Of a stretch of DNA of 64,000 nt, positions 50,261 to 58,793 are shown piece after piece. Each line of letters begins with the position of its first letter. The stretch's first letter is position 1. The stretch spans positions 31,281 to 95,280 of the forward strand of contig PHAB01000013.1 of the NCBI GenBank assembly GCA_002840275.1, read 5' to 3'. This stretch comes from Firmicutes bacterium HGW-Firmicutes-14. Its GTDB lineage: Bacteria > Bacillota > Thermincolia > Thermincolales > UBA2595. The notes under the pieces were generated by a model, which saw nothing but the letters and a program-made list of their open reading frames with translations, was not told the DNA's origin and did no database searches. Made by a program: the position numbers and the translations under genes.

Positions 50261-50290
50261 TAAAAAACCTCAGCCAACGGTAGACTGAGG
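50261..50290 (-). terminator. Riboswitch-controlled terminator upstream of cbiM
   Basis: CCTCAG / CTGAGG arms (50285-50290 and 50268-50273 read on the minus strand) are followed by seven T residues (50261-50267). It lies between the riboswitch and cbiM, so B12 binding probably causes early termination. Confidence 0.8.
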
Positions 50291-50351
50291 AATAGTACTA
50301 AATAGTACTCATCAACGTCCACCTCCCTTTCAATCGAAGGTAACAGCGGTG

Positions 50352-50515
50352 CACCTTAGACAGGCAGGTCTCCTGACTTACAGATCATCGTCCCCCGCGC
50401 CTTCCCGGGTATTGCCCAGTGGCATAATGGCGGGTTTCTCCCTGTTACAGTGGCGGGACCGTGCTGGATTCACACCAGCTTCCCTTTTAAACTCGATATC
50501 GAGTCACCTATCCGC
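50352..50515 (-). promoter_or_regulatory. Cobalamin (AdoCbl) riboswitch
   Basis: Read on the minus strand, the conserved core is present: GGGAAGCTGGTGTGAATCC, CCCGCCACTGTAAC, and near its 3' end the B12 box GTCAGGAGACCTGCC. A perfect palindrome ACTCGATATCGAGT (50491-50504) forms the 5' stem. It should repress the cobalamin operon when the coenzyme is plentiful. Confidence 0.95.
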
Positions 50516-50542
50516 AATTTTCAATTGTTCAATATTTAGTTT

Positions 50543-50571
50543 ATTATAACATCAGAAAGACATTCCTTCAA
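50543..50571 (-). promoter_or_regulatory. Sigma-A promoter of the cobalamin operon
   Basis: TTGAAG (50566-50571) and TATAAT (50543-50548) on the minus strand are 17 bases apart, ahead of the riboswitch. The -35 box overlaps the last codons of the DnaI-like gene. Confidence 0.8.
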
Positions 50572-51323
50572 TAGCTATTTTCTCTATTTCCTTCATTTCT
50601 CTGTACTATCCTTATATCGGTCTCTACCAACAGCCTGTAAACCTTACACATTTCGATAATCCGGGAAGTCGTTCTTTCGCCCAGGTATTCCTCCAGTTCG
50701 TCCAGGTTAAGGTTTGTGGTAATAACCGTGGGAAGCCTGTTGTTAAGCCGGTAGTTGATGATGGAATATAGTTTATTCCTGGTCCATTCCGTATAATTGT
50801 GAGCTCCCAGGTCATCAAGTATCAGGACCCCGACACGCCGGGCGGCTTCCATCAGCTCATGTTCGGTATAATCATGAGGGCGGTCATAGGTAGCCCGGAT
50901 ACGGTCAAGGAGGTCCGGGACCACCACAAACAAAACCTCTTCACCTTCCTGCAGCAACGAATTAGCAGCAGCACAGGCCAGAAATGTCTTGCCGCTCCCC
51001 ACAGGGCCTGTCAGCACCATACCGTCCCGGCACCTGCCTTCCCTGACGTCCCTGACAAACTTCTGAGCGGCAGAAAAGGCAACAGCAGCGTTTTCATAAT
51101 ACGTTTTCCCGCTCATCGGGTCCTTATGGTTCTTGGAATAATACCGGGAACTGAATCCGGTAAAACTGCATTTCTGCATTTCCCGGCTCATCATGGAATT
51201 TTGGAACATTACCCGGACATTCCTGTTAACCATGCATTTGCATGGGGCAGCCCTGTCTTCATCTATAACAATAATCCCCCTCCCATTACAGAGGGGGCAT
51301 TTTTCATCATTATCTCGATGCAA
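50568..51323 (-). CDS. DnaI/DnaC-type helicase-loading AAA+ ATPase with zinc finger
   Basis: About 251 residues. An N-terminal Cys cluster (CPLCNGRG ... PCKCM) precedes an AAA+ domain: Walker A VLTGPVGSGKTFLACAAANS, Walker B VGVLILDDLGAH and sensor TVITTNLNLDEL with the Arg-containing GERTTSRI. It probably loads the replicative helicase. The preferred start is a TTG at 51323, seven bases after GGGAGG; an ATG at 51338 would contain that site. The preceding gene encodes a DnaD-domain protein, the usual primosome partner. Confidence 0.88.
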   Translation of the reverse strand: MHRDNDEKCPLCNGRGIIVIDEDRAAPCKCMVNRNVRVMFQNSMMSREMQKCSFTGFSSRYYSKNHKDPMSGKTYYENAAVAFSAAQKFVRDVREGRCRDGMVLTGPVGSGKTFLACAAANSLLQEGEEVLFVVVPDLLDRIRATYDRPHDYTEHELMEAARRVGVLILDDLGAHNYTEWTRNKLYSIINYRLNNRLPTVITTNLNLDELEEYLGERTTSRIIEMCKVYRLLVETDIRIVQRNEGNRENSY

Positions 51324-51337
51324 GGTAATTCCTCCCA

Positions 51338-52135
51338 TTAACTGAGGTAAAGCATTTTGAATTTATCTTTTTTCTTTTCGACAGATGCCGGTTTCCTCCT
51401 GAACGGTCTGTTAAACTGGCGCTCACGGAAATCCGCTTCATAAGCCAGAACTTCTTTTACTGTTTTCAGCTTGTTTTTTTGCCATTCTAAAAGAATACTG
51501 TCTATGTATTTAAAATTGTGCTTGCCCAGCAAAACCGCTCTTTTCAGGGCCTCCATAATCAGTTCGGTCCTGCCTTCACTATCTTCCAGCCATAAATCTA
51601 TCTGCTGTATCTCCATGGGAGACAGCAGCCGGCCAAATTCCTTTTCAAAAGCCTTACACACTTCTGCAAAGACAGGCTTTTTCGCCTTCGTTTTTCCGGC
51701 ACCGGACTTCTTCCTGGGCTCTTCAAGGGACTTTCTCATCTGCTGGAATGTCTTAATCTTCTCACAGGCCCAGTATTCCGAAATCTTTTCGAACATGGGC
51801 TCATAACTGTAAAATGGTACAACTTCATCAGTTGATTCACAGTAATAATGGTTAATACTTATTATTCCCTTTTCAATCAGGCTTGCCAGGTCAGCCTTAA
51901 TTTTGGCCTTATCGCCTGTCATATAATCAGCCACAATATCCAGTGGCGGAAAATGCTGGCTAGTTGCCGTCTGAATGTGCATTAATTGAATTATCAGCAT
52001 CATTTCACTGTCAGTAATCCCAATTTTAGGATAATACTTTAATAAAAGGTTAGGGACTGCTGTCATTCCTTCCAAGGTTAAATCTGAGCCAAAAGCTGCA
52101 GTTATATTGCCTTTCTTGTCCCCGTTGTGACTCAT
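51338..52135 (-). CDS. DnaD-domain replication initiation protein
   Basis: The 265-residue protein has an N-terminal winged helix (TDSEMMLIIQLMHIQTAT, then KADLASLIEKGIISI) and a DnaD/DnaB C-terminal domain (about 165-240; FEKEFGRLLSPMEIQQIDLW, then HNFKYIDSILLEWQKNK). DnaD proteins remodel DNA at the origin and recruit the helicase loader encoded next. AAGGGG precedes the ATG. It may belong to the chromosomal primosome; phage-related versions are similar, but no phage genes are nearby. Confidence 0.9.
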   Translation of the reverse strand: MSHNGDKKGNITAAFGSDLTLEGMTAVPNLLLKYYPKIGITDSEMMLIIQLMHIQTATSQHFPPLDIVADYMTGDKAKIKADLASLIEKGIISINHYYCESTDEVVPFYSYEPMFEKISEYWACEKIKTFQQMRKSLEEPRKKSGAGKTKAKKPVFAEVCKAFEKEFGRLLSPMEIQQIDLWLEDSEGRTELIMEALKRAVLLGKHNFKYIDSILLEWQKNKLKTVKEVLAYEADFRERQFNRPFRRKPASVEKKKDKFKMLYLS

Positions 52136-52202
52136 CCGCGCTACCCCTTTCAGAAACTTGCCCTTTAAAACCGTTATCCTTTTAACCTTAAACTACAAAG
52201 AA

Positions 52203-53261
52203 TCACAATATTTTCGTAATAAATACAGTTTTTTCTTCACTCAGGTCGACCTGCCTGGGATGTTCCAGGCGGGTATTGGCGCTGTCATAAAAGACTTTTA
52301 CTATCGGCCTGGGTGCCGTGGTTTTTTGAACATTTACCACTATACCGATTTCCCCTGTACTGAGTTTCACAATACTTCCCAGCGGGTAAGCACAAATGCT
52401 GCCGGTAAAGGCCTTAACAATCCTGGCATCAAAATACATATTCCCAGCCCCGTACAGGAACTCCAATGCCTCATGGGGCAAAAATTTCTGCCGGTACGTC
52501 AGGCCCCTGGTCAGGTCGTCATATACATCGGCAACGGCAACAATTCTCGACAGTAGATCGATGTTTTCCCCGGCCAGTTTGTTAATATAACCGCTCCCGT
52601 CCCAACGCTCATGGTGGTAAAGAGCAATCCGGGCCACAGCCACATCGAATTCCAGCTCCCTCAGGATATGATACCCGTTTTTTGTATGGTCCTGTAACAT
52701 CTTTGTTTCAGCAGGAGTAAGGTCTTCCCTCTTCTCCAAAACAGCCCGGGGGACGGCCTTTTTCCCAATATCATGGGCCATTGCACCCATGCCCATAAGC
52801 AAAAGCCTTTCCTCCGGCATTTTCAATGCCGCTCCCATGATAAGAGACAGTACACAGACAGTGATGGAGTGGTCCAGGGTAACATCATCTGTTGTCCGCA
52901 GGTCCAGGTAAAGGCCGGTCACTTTATCATCTTTGATGATAGATTCAAGGATCTTTGAAATTAGAGTATACCTGTCTCTTACTTCTCCCAGCCGCTCGCC
53001 GAAGATATCTGCCGGTAAAAAATGCCCCAACACCAGCAGGGCTTCGGAATGTACCCGGTTAATAAGGACATCGTCTGGATCTATGCTTATTGTGTTTTCG
53101 TCATTAACCTTAACGGTAAGAACTTTCATTTCTTTAAGACGGTCAATCAGGTCTGGAGTAATGGTTGTACCCTCATTCAGGAGAACCCTTCCATCTGAAG
53201 CAAAGACTGCTTCAGCCAGCACCATTCCTGGTTCCAGGTTATCCGGTAATAGTTGTTTCAT
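52203..53261 (-). CDS. HD-GYP-type phosphodiesterase
   Basis: The 352-residue protein has an N-terminal region (about 1-110, MKQLLPDNLEPGMVLAEAVF) typical of proteins preceding HD-GYP domains and a C-terminal HD domain with MAHDIGKKAVP, ALYHHERWDGSGY, then LSRIVAVADVYDDLT. The GYP triad is present as GYI (SGYINKLAGENI), a mild departure. It probably hydrolyses cyclic di-GMP. It is cytoplasmic and monocistronic. Confidence 0.9.
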   Translation of the reverse strand: MKQLLPDNLEPGMVLAEAVFASDGRVLLNEGTTITPDLIDRLKEMKVLTVKVNDENTISIDPDDVLINRVHSEALLVLGHFLPADIFGERLGEVRDRYTLISKILESIIKDDKVTGLYLDLRTTDDVTLDHSITVCVLSLIMGAALKMPEERLLLMGMGAMAHDIGKKAVPRAVLEKREDLTPAETKMLQDHTKNGYHILRELEFDVAVARIALYHHERWDGSGYINKLAGENIDLLSRIVAVADVYDDLTRGLTYRQKFLPHEALEFLYGAGNMYFDARIVKAFTGSICAYPLGSIVKLSTGEIGIVVNVQKTTAPRPIVKVFYDSANTRLEHPRQVDLSEEKTVFITKIL

Positions 53262-53466
53262 GCTGCCCCCCCTTGAGCCCAGGTAGCCACATTATCAGCA
53301 TTTCATAATACAACAATTTGCTTTTGCTGTAGTGTTAATTCAACAAATTATACCAAAATCCTGCCATATATTAAAGATTCAATTTTGCAAATTTATTAAT
53401 TTGCCGGAGACCCTTGACCGGCTTGGTTTTCTTTTTTTCATACATAAAAATATTTATTTTCGCCTT

Positions 53467-54189
53467 CTATTCCACCTTCTGTGGGGGGGTCAGGTTTTCC
53501 GCAAATATGTGAAGTCCTTCATATATGAGCCTGGCAACAGCTTCTGAATTTGAAGTTAGAATATCCCTGTCGTGTTTGCTGGTAATAAACCCCGCTTCTA
53601 TGAGGACGGAGGGCATGACATTTCCTTTTATAACGGCAAAATTCCTCTGTTCTGCTGCGCGGTCTCGCATATCGAGGGAATTCAGCCGGCTTTGCACACT
53701 CTCAGCCAGGCTTTTGGATATTTCGTCCGTATAGAAGACTATGCTTCCGGAGACTGAAGAGTCTTTGTGACTGTTAGTGTGAATGCTGACCAGTATATGT
53801 GCTTTTTCTGTTTCTGCAAAAATCTTCCTTTTGTGCAGCAGCAACCACTGTTCCGAATATGACATCTTTTTGTCAGGAACCAAACCTTCATCCCCGTTCC
53901 TGGTCATTTTCACCCTGACCCCGTTTTTTTCAAGTTCTTTCTTTAGCGCCAGGGCCAGGTCCATGTTCAGTTTTGCTTCAGTGTACCCGTCTTTTACAGC
54001 TCCCGGGTCAGCGCCGCCATGGCCCGGGTCAATCATCACTGTCTTGCCCTCGAGTCCGGGTAAAAAAATCTCCTCTTTCCACCTTTTCTCTGCATGGGTG
54101 GAAGACATCCGGTAAAACCCGATAAGAGCCATAAAAATCAGGGCCAGGATAATTATTTTTCTGGAAATAATAATAACCTTAAGCTTCAT
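53467..54189 (-). CDS. cwlD: N-acetylmuramoyl-L-alanine amidase, CwlD-like
   Basis: About 240 residues from an ATG at 54189 with AGGAGAGAGG upstream. A signal-anchor helix (about 8-26) precedes an Amidase_3 domain with zinc ligands in MIDPGHGGADPGAV, Glu in YTEAKLNM, VSIHTNSH and the catalytic VLIEAGFITSKHD. CwlD makes muramic lactam in the spore cortex, so it supports a spore-forming host. The region 54190-54344 before it shows nothing else but a leader. Confidence 0.87.
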   Translation of the reverse strand: MKLKVIIISRKIIILALIFMALIGFYRMSSTHAEKRWKEEIFLPGLEGKTVMIDPGHGGADPGAVKDGYTEAKLNMDLALALKKELEKNGVRVKMTRNGDEGLVPDKKMSYSEQWLLLHKRKIFAETEKAHILVSIHTNSHKDSSVSGSIVFYTDEISKSLAESVQSRLNSLDMRDRAAEQRNFAVIKGNVMPSVLIEAGFITSKHDRDILTSNSEAVARLIYEGLHIFAENLTPPQKVE

Positions 54190-54344
54190 TACCTCTCTCC
54201 TAACATAAAACCATTTCGTGAGAACCAACAGTAATTCCTTCATAGAAATCTGTAATTAAATCTCACAATCCCTACAAACACAAGAAATAAAACGACTCTT
54301 TTCCTCCCCTGATACATGCGGTAAAAAGGTTGTTGACAAAAGTC

Positions 54345-54657
54345 AAAGGGCTAACTCTCTATGGGACATGTTGACAAATTCTAAAGAAGAATAAGATGGT
54401 ATATTAATTCACGTCTTTTATGCACCGATTCAGACGAAATTAACCTTGTCACTGGTGAGGTTTACACACACGCTCCACGGGCCATCCGTGGCCCGGGAGC
54501 GCTTCAGTCATCCTGACTTCCGGTGTAAACCTCACTTTAGCGTGACTGCGGTAAAATTCGTTAACTGAATCGGCGCTAATGTCCGACTTAGAATTAATAT
54601 ACCATCTTGTTATCGTTACAGTTGTCAACAAGCCCCTTCATAAAGAGTTAGCCCTTT
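54345..54657. repeat. 313-bp imperfect palindromic element (MITE-like)
   Basis: The two ends AAAGGGCTAACTCT and AGAGTTAGCCCTTT are inverted copies, and the similarity continues inward through TTGACAA, AAGATGGTATATTAATTC, CCGATTCAG, and GTGAGGTTTACAC to a GC-rich centre (54470-54510) with CGGGCCATCCGTGGCCCG. It fills the long gap between cwlD and the HAD gene. No ORF of note is inside. The stop codon of the HAD gene lies in its right end. Confidence 0.85.
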
Positions 54658-55352
54658 TTTAGAATTATTCCAGGCACCTCCCGGATCGATTTAACGGAAT
54701 AGTGTTCCCCCTCAGGGGCTTCCTCCTCAAAGTCCCAGGTGTTATGGTGAAATACGTGAATACAGTTGAAACCGCTTCTCAATCCAGGATTAATGTCCCC
54801 CTTCATACTGTTTCCCACAATCCATGACTCTTTTGGGTTTATGGTGTTGTTAGATGCGATTTCGGTGTATTCCTTATGGGTTTTGTCCGGAACAATGTAG
54901 ATAGCCCTGAAAAAATCCTTCAATCCACTCTCTTTAAGGCGATGGTTTTGTATTTCTAAATCCCCTTTAGTGGCCAGAAACAGGGGCATTTCCCTGCTCA
55001 ACACTCCCAGGGTTTCCCTCGCTCCTTCTATGAGCCGGGTAGGCTGTCTAAATACCCACCATCCCAGGTCTGCCATCCACTTGGCGGTCTTGCTGCATAA
55101 TTTTGACCCAAATTTTTTACAGTAATATTCATAAGTCTGCACGAGGGCATCAGGAAAACACTCCTTGTGGAATCCGCCGCATTTTAGGACATTGCTGATA
55201 TCAAATTGATTAAGGATATCCAGGGCCTCTTCCCCAGGGAAACCCAAATCCGCCATTCTGGCTGCAAAGCGGTCTTTTGCCAGGTCATAATAAATTGTTG
55301 TTTCTACCAGGGTATCATCGAAATCAAAAATACAGCCTCTCATTTTTCCCAT
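54648..55352 (-). CDS. HAD-superfamily hydrolase (phosphatase-like)
   Basis: The 234-residue protein starts MGKMRGCIFDFDDTLVETT (motif I DFDDT), with motif II LATKGD, motif III Lys near VPDKTHKEY and motif IV IVGNSMKGDINPGLRSG. It resembles phosphoglycolate phosphatase-type HAD hydrolases with a helical cap. The last residues IILKKG and stop coincide with the terminal repeat of the palindromic element, so the original C-terminus may have been altered. Substrate unknown. Confidence 0.87.
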   Translation of the reverse strand: MGKMRGCIFDFDDTLVETTIYYDLAKDRFAARMADLGFPGEEALDILNQFDISNVLKCGGFHKECFPDALVQTYEYYCKKFGSKLCSKTAKWMADLGWWVFRQPTRLIEGARETLGVLSREMPLFLATKGDLEIQNHRLKESGLKDFFRAIYIVPDKTHKEYTEIASNNTINPKESWIVGNSMKGDINPGLRSGFNCIHVFHHNTWDFEEEAPEGEHYSVKSIREVPGIILKKG

Positions 55353-55425
55353 GTCAAATTAATCTCCCGGGCATACAATATAGTAAGTAAAATTCTTTTG
55401 TGAAAAACACTTTTGGAGGAATAAG

Positions 55426-55614
55426 ATGAAAAAGAAGTTGATTTCTGAACAGCCCTGTCCCAGCGGGGTCTTCTGGATAGTGGAAAAAGGGGATACACTT
55501 TTCAGGATTTCCCAACAACTGGGCGTACCCGTAAACAAACTAATTGAAGCCAATCCCGGAATAAATCCCAGGAATCTTAAGATAGGAAGCAAAATCTGCA
55601 TACCTGAAACCTGA
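55426..55614 (+). CDS. Small LysM-domain protein
   Basis: The 62-residue protein is essentially one LysM domain: FWIVEKGDTLFRISQQLGVP, KLIEANPGINPRNLKIGSKI, ending CIPET. LysM binds peptidoglycan or chitin. No signal peptide is seen, as in some spore-coat-associated LysM proteins. GGAGG precedes the ATG. It is a single-gene unit with a terminator. Confidence 0.87.
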   Translation: MKKKLISEQPCPSGVFWIVEKGDTLFRISQQLGVPVNKLIEANPGINPRNLKIGSKICIPET

Positions 55615-55640
55615 ATAAAAAAACCCCTTTGCGGCCTCTT

Positions 55641-55679
55641 AAGAAAAAATCAGTAGGTATACCTACTGATTTTTTCTTA
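55641..55679. terminator. Bidirectional terminator
   Basis: AAGAAAAAATCAGTAGG-TATA-CCTACTGATTTTTTCTT is a perfect palindrome with T-runs on both strands, lying between the convergent LysM and hdrA-like genes. Confidence 0.9.
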
Positions 55680-55722
55680 TAATGTTTTTGATCTGCCGGA
55701 AATATTTCCGGTAAGTAACTAT

Positions 55723-56760
55723 TTATCCGGCCAAAAACTTTATTGCAGCCCCGGCAGCGGCTTTAGCCTGTTCCATTGTCTGGGGAATGTCTTTCGGGGA
55801 TTGGCAGGTCCCGGCGATAAACACTCCCTGCTGTTTGGTACCTACAGGATCAAGAGTGGCTGCCTTGAAGAACCCGTGTTCGTCAGTTTCCACATCCAGC
55901 ATTGAGGCAAGCTTCCCGGTATCTTCACAGGGTGTGATAGCAGTTGACAGTACTATCAGGTCAAACTTATCCTCAATGGCCTCACCGGTCAGGGAATTAG
56001 CGTACCTTACAGTGAGCCTGTCATATGGGAAACCAAATATCTTAGCGGGAATACCCCTGACGAATTGTATCTTGTCATCTTCTTTTGCTGATTTGACAAA
56101 CTCATCAAAACCCTTGCCAAAGGTCTGGAAATCCATGTAAAAGATTGTCAGTTCAGCATCAGGAAGTTCAGAACGAATAAGTCTCGCCAGCTTGGAAGCA
56201 TACATGCAGCATACCTTGGAACAATAGTTATTGTTAAAAGACAGGTCCCGGCTGCCCACACACTGTATAAAGCCAACGCTTTTTACCTTGCCAAAGGCGC
56301 TGACCAGGGAACCCTTTTCATTAAGAGCCTGTTCCAGTTCCAAACCGGTAATAACATTTTTCTCCCTGTCGTAGGAAAACTCTCCCTTGCGAGCGGCATC
56401 AAAGGGTTTAAAACCAGCAGCTATGATAATGGCTCCAACTTCCAGATCAGTAACCTTGCCTTCACCGGTATTGACCTTGACGCTGTAATTTCCCGATTGT
56501 CCCGATACCCCGGTTACTTCACTACCACAGAAAACGGTGATCAGGGGATTTTTCTCGACATGCATCTTGGCCTGAGGCACAAGGCACGCGGAACATTTGG
56601 CGCATTTATCAGTAGCCTTGCAGCAATAAGTGTACGCCCAGCCGCCAATATCAGCGGATTTTTCGACAAGGTACACTTCCAGTCCCTTGGCCGCTGCTTC
56701 CAGGGCGCCGGTCATCCCGGCAACCCCGCCACCTATAACGAGAACCTTTTGTTTTTGCAA
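55723..56760 (-). CDS. Short HdrA-like FAD protein of the MetFV module
   Basis: About 345 residues from a TTG at 56760 (GGAGGGG upstream). An FAD-binding Rossmann start VLVIGGGVAGMTGALEAA is followed by a Cys cluster (YCCKATDKCAKCSACLVPQ), a CVGSRDLSFNNNYCSKVCCM segment, and ATLDPVGTKQQGVFIAGTCQ near the end. These are HdrA features, but the two C-terminal ferredoxin repeats of full HdrA are missing. It is last in the acs-met cluster, 32 bp after metF. It probably forms an electron-transfer partner for MetFV. Confidence 0.87.
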   Translation of the reverse strand: MQKQKVLVIGGGVAGMTGALEAAAKGLEVYLVEKSADIGGWAYTYCCKATDKCAKCSACLVPQAKMHVEKNPLITVFCGSEVTGVSGQSGNYSVKVNTGEGKVTDLEVGAIIIAAGFKPFDAARKGEFSYDREKNVITGLELEQALNEKGSLVSAFGKVKSVGFIQCVGSRDLSFNNNYCSKVCCMYASKLARLIRSELPDAELTIFYMDFQTFGKGFDEFVKSAKEDDKIQFVRGIPAKIFGFPYDRLTVRYANSLTGEAIEDKFDLIVLSTAITPCEDTGKLASMLDVETDEHGFFKAATLDPVGTKQQGVFIAGTCQSPKDIPQTMEQAKAAAGAAIKFLAG

Positions 56761-56792
56761 TTTGTTCCCCTCCACTAAAGGTATATACCGGT

Positions 56793-57710
56793 CTATACTT
56801 GCGGTCTGGGTGCTAAACCGGCCCGTTTACAGATTTCAGGAACGATTTCTTCCCAGGCGATGGCCATGATATGGACTCCGGCAATACCTTCCATTTTCTT
56901 GAGGTGTTCAATCTGTTCAATGGCAATCTGGACACCTTCTGCCTTAACATCTTCCGCTTTATCCAGCCGTTCGATGAGGTCATCGGAAACCATCATCCCT
57001 GCAACAAATTTCTTCATATACCTGGCGGCCTTTACAGATTTCATGGGGGTAATACCGCCCAGGATCTTAATCCTCTTGTGCAGGCCACGGGCCCGGACAA
57101 GTTCCATCCACTTTTCGAAACGTTCCATGTCGAGAATACACTGGGTCTGGCAGAAATCGGCACCGGCATCGGCTTTTTTCTCGAGACGGGTTACGCGGAA
57201 TTCGAAGGGATCGGCAAAGGGGTTGGCAGCACAGCCAATATAAATCTTCGGCGGTTCATCCTTCATTTCTTCACCGTTAGCGAAGTAACCGTTGCGCATT
57301 CCGTCGAGAATTTTGATGAGTTGGATAGAATCGACATCATATACGTTCTTTGAAGTCGGGTGGTTTCCAAACTTCTGATGGTCACCGGACAGGCAGAGGA
57401 TGTTTTTCATTCCGAGGGCAGAAGCGCCTAAGACATCACTTTGAATGGCTATCCTGTTCCGGTCGCGGCATACGATCTGGATATTGGGCTCCAGTCCCTC
57501 TTCAAGTAATAACTGACCTGCCCCAATACTGGACAGACGTACTATTGCCGTCTGGTTATCAGTAAGGTTAAAGGATTCACACCATCCCTTGAGCATTTTT
57601 GCATGGTGGCGGACTATTTCGCCATTGCAGCTTTTAGGCGGACCAATTTCACCGGTAACGGCAAAATTTCCACTTTCCATCATTTTTTCAAGATTACTTC
57701 CCGCTTTCAA
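56793..57710 (-). CDS. metF: Methylenetetrahydrofolate reductase
   Basis: The 305-residue TIM barrel reduces 5,10-methylene-THF to 5-methyl-THF. Motifs are FAVTGEIGPPKSCNGEIV, SFNLTDNQTAIVRLSS, CRDRNRIAIQSDVLGA, CLSGDHQKFGNHP and GADFCQTQCILDMERF. It starts at a TTG with GGAGG nine bases upstream and overlaps metV by 17 bp. It belongs to the acetogenic type that works with MetV rather than alone. Confidence 0.95.
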   Translation of the reverse strand: MKAGSNLEKMMESGNFAVTGEIGPPKSCNGEIVRHHAKMLKGWCESFNLTDNQTAIVRLSSIGAGQLLLEEGLEPNIQIVCRDRNRIAIQSDVLGASALGMKNILCLSGDHQKFGNHPTSKNVYDVDSIQLIKILDGMRNGYFANGEEMKDEPPKIYIGCAANPFADPFEFRVTRLEKKADAGADFCQTQCILDMERFEKWMELVRARGLHKRIKILGGITPMKSVKAARYMKKFVAGMMVSDDLIERLDKAEDVKAEGVQIAIEQIEHLKKMEGIAGVHIMAIAWEEIVPEICKRAGLAPRPQV

Positions 57711-58374
57711 GTTCCAAGTCCTCCCTTACCAGTTTTCTCGGACCGCCATCCCTGCTATAAGACCAGTCTTTGACCGGCAGTATTTCGCGCAGGGATTCGA
57801 CCTGACCCAATCGGGCTAAGCGGTCGTGGATAAGGGCCCATGCACAATCGGTGTCCGGATCAACCTCACATTTACCGTTTTGGGAACCGCCGCAGGGACC
57901 GTTGAAGATGCTCTTAGAGCACCTGGCTACAGGGCAGATACCGCCGGTCTTATCCAGGACACACTGTCCACATGCCTGGCACCTCTCAGCCCATTCGCCG
58001 ACATTAAGGTTAACCCCAAGAAACTTGGTATTTACTCCCGGCCAAACAAATTTGTCAGGAAAAGCTTCTGCACAGGTCTGGATTCCGATACCACAGGCAA
58101 GGGACAGGATAGCATCCACATCCTTGACCATATGACGGATTCCTTCCAGGTATTCAAAGTCACACTGTCTTTCAATGGTTTTCTGGGCAACCTCGAGAGG
58201 CCTTCCTTCCTTACTGCGGGCCATAGCCAACTCTGAACTTAAAATGCCTGTTTCTTTTTCACCGCCGGCCAGGCATACTGTGACACATCCGCCGCAGCCA
58301 AGAACAAGTACTTTCTGATGCTGGCTTAGAAACCCTAAGATTTCATCGATTGGTTTTCTCTCCGCAATAATCAT
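57694..58374 (-). CDS. metV: MetV, Fe-S/zinc partner of methylene-THF reductase
   Basis: The 226-residue protein has VLVLGCGGCVTVCLAGGEKE near the N-terminus, SLACGIGIQTCAEAF in the middle, and the C-terminal cluster region ERCQACGQCVLDKTGGICPV with CSKSIFNGPCGGSQNGKCEV. MetV forms a complex with MetF in acetogens such as Moorella and gives it access to electrons. It overlaps the mvhD-like gene by four bases. Confidence 0.94.
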   Translation of the reverse strand: MIIAERKPIDEILGFLSQHQKVLVLGCGGCVTVCLAGGEKETGILSSELAMARSKEGRPLEVAQKTIERQCDFEYLEGIRHMVKDVDAILSLACGIGIQTCAEAFPDKFVWPGVNTKFLGVNLNVGEWAERCQACGQCVLDKTGGICPVARCSKSIFNGPCGGSQNGKCEVDPDTDCAWALIHDRLARLGQVESLREILPVKDWSYSRDGGPRKLVREDLELESGK

Positions 58375-58793
58375 TTTATCACCTTCCCAGGATTTGGTCC
58401 TAACTCTCTGATTTTATCATAAAAGCCCTGCACAATCTCCGTGAACTTGTGTCCCATGTTTGCCGCCAGGTAGAAAATCCCTACCCGCTCTTCCTCTATA
58501 CCAATCTCCTTGAGGATCTTCCCAGTCTGACTGACCCTCTGTTCGGCCCTGACATTTCCCTTCAGGAACTTGCAGTTCTCCTTCTGGCATGCCAGTACGG
58601 CCGTGCCATCAGCCTTTTCCAGGGCTTTCATGAAGAACAGGACATCGATTTTGCCTGAACAGGGGAGTTTAATCATTTCAACCTTTTCCGGGTAGCTGAG
58701 ACAGAGTTCTGCGGCATGTTCAGCTGCCAGCCAGCCTGAGTTCTCACATGCAAATACCACTATTTTGGGTTGAAAGTTTTGATTTGTACTCAT
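58371..58793 (-). CDS. MvhD/FrhD-like [2Fe-2S] electron-transfer subunit
   Basis: The 140-residue protein starts with a MvhD-like fold (PKIVVFACENSGWLAAEHAA), then KLPCSGKIDVLFFMKALE, LACQKENCKFLKGNVRAEQR; Cys residues at CENSGW, PCSGK and CQKENC correspond to the family's cluster ligands. MvhD links hydrogenase or MetFV to HdrA in bifurcating complexes. Its ATG overlaps the end of the hdrA gene by four bases. Confidence 0.92.
   Translation of the reverse strand: MSTNQNFQPKIVVFACENSGWLAAEHAAELCLSYPEKVEMIKLPCSGKIDVLFFMKALEKADGTAVLACQKENCKFLKGNVRAEQRVSQTGKILKEIGIEEERVGIFYLAANMGHKFTEIVQGFYDKIRELGPNPGKVIK

Noticed and set aside
50568..52135. Prophage replication genes
   Set aside because: DnaI- and DnaD-like proteins occur in phages, but no integrase, terminase or structural genes flank them.
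54449..54631. 60-residue minus-strand ORF in the cwlD-HAD gap
   Set aside because: It lies wholly in the palindromic element, whose arms dictate the sequence; no ribosome site.
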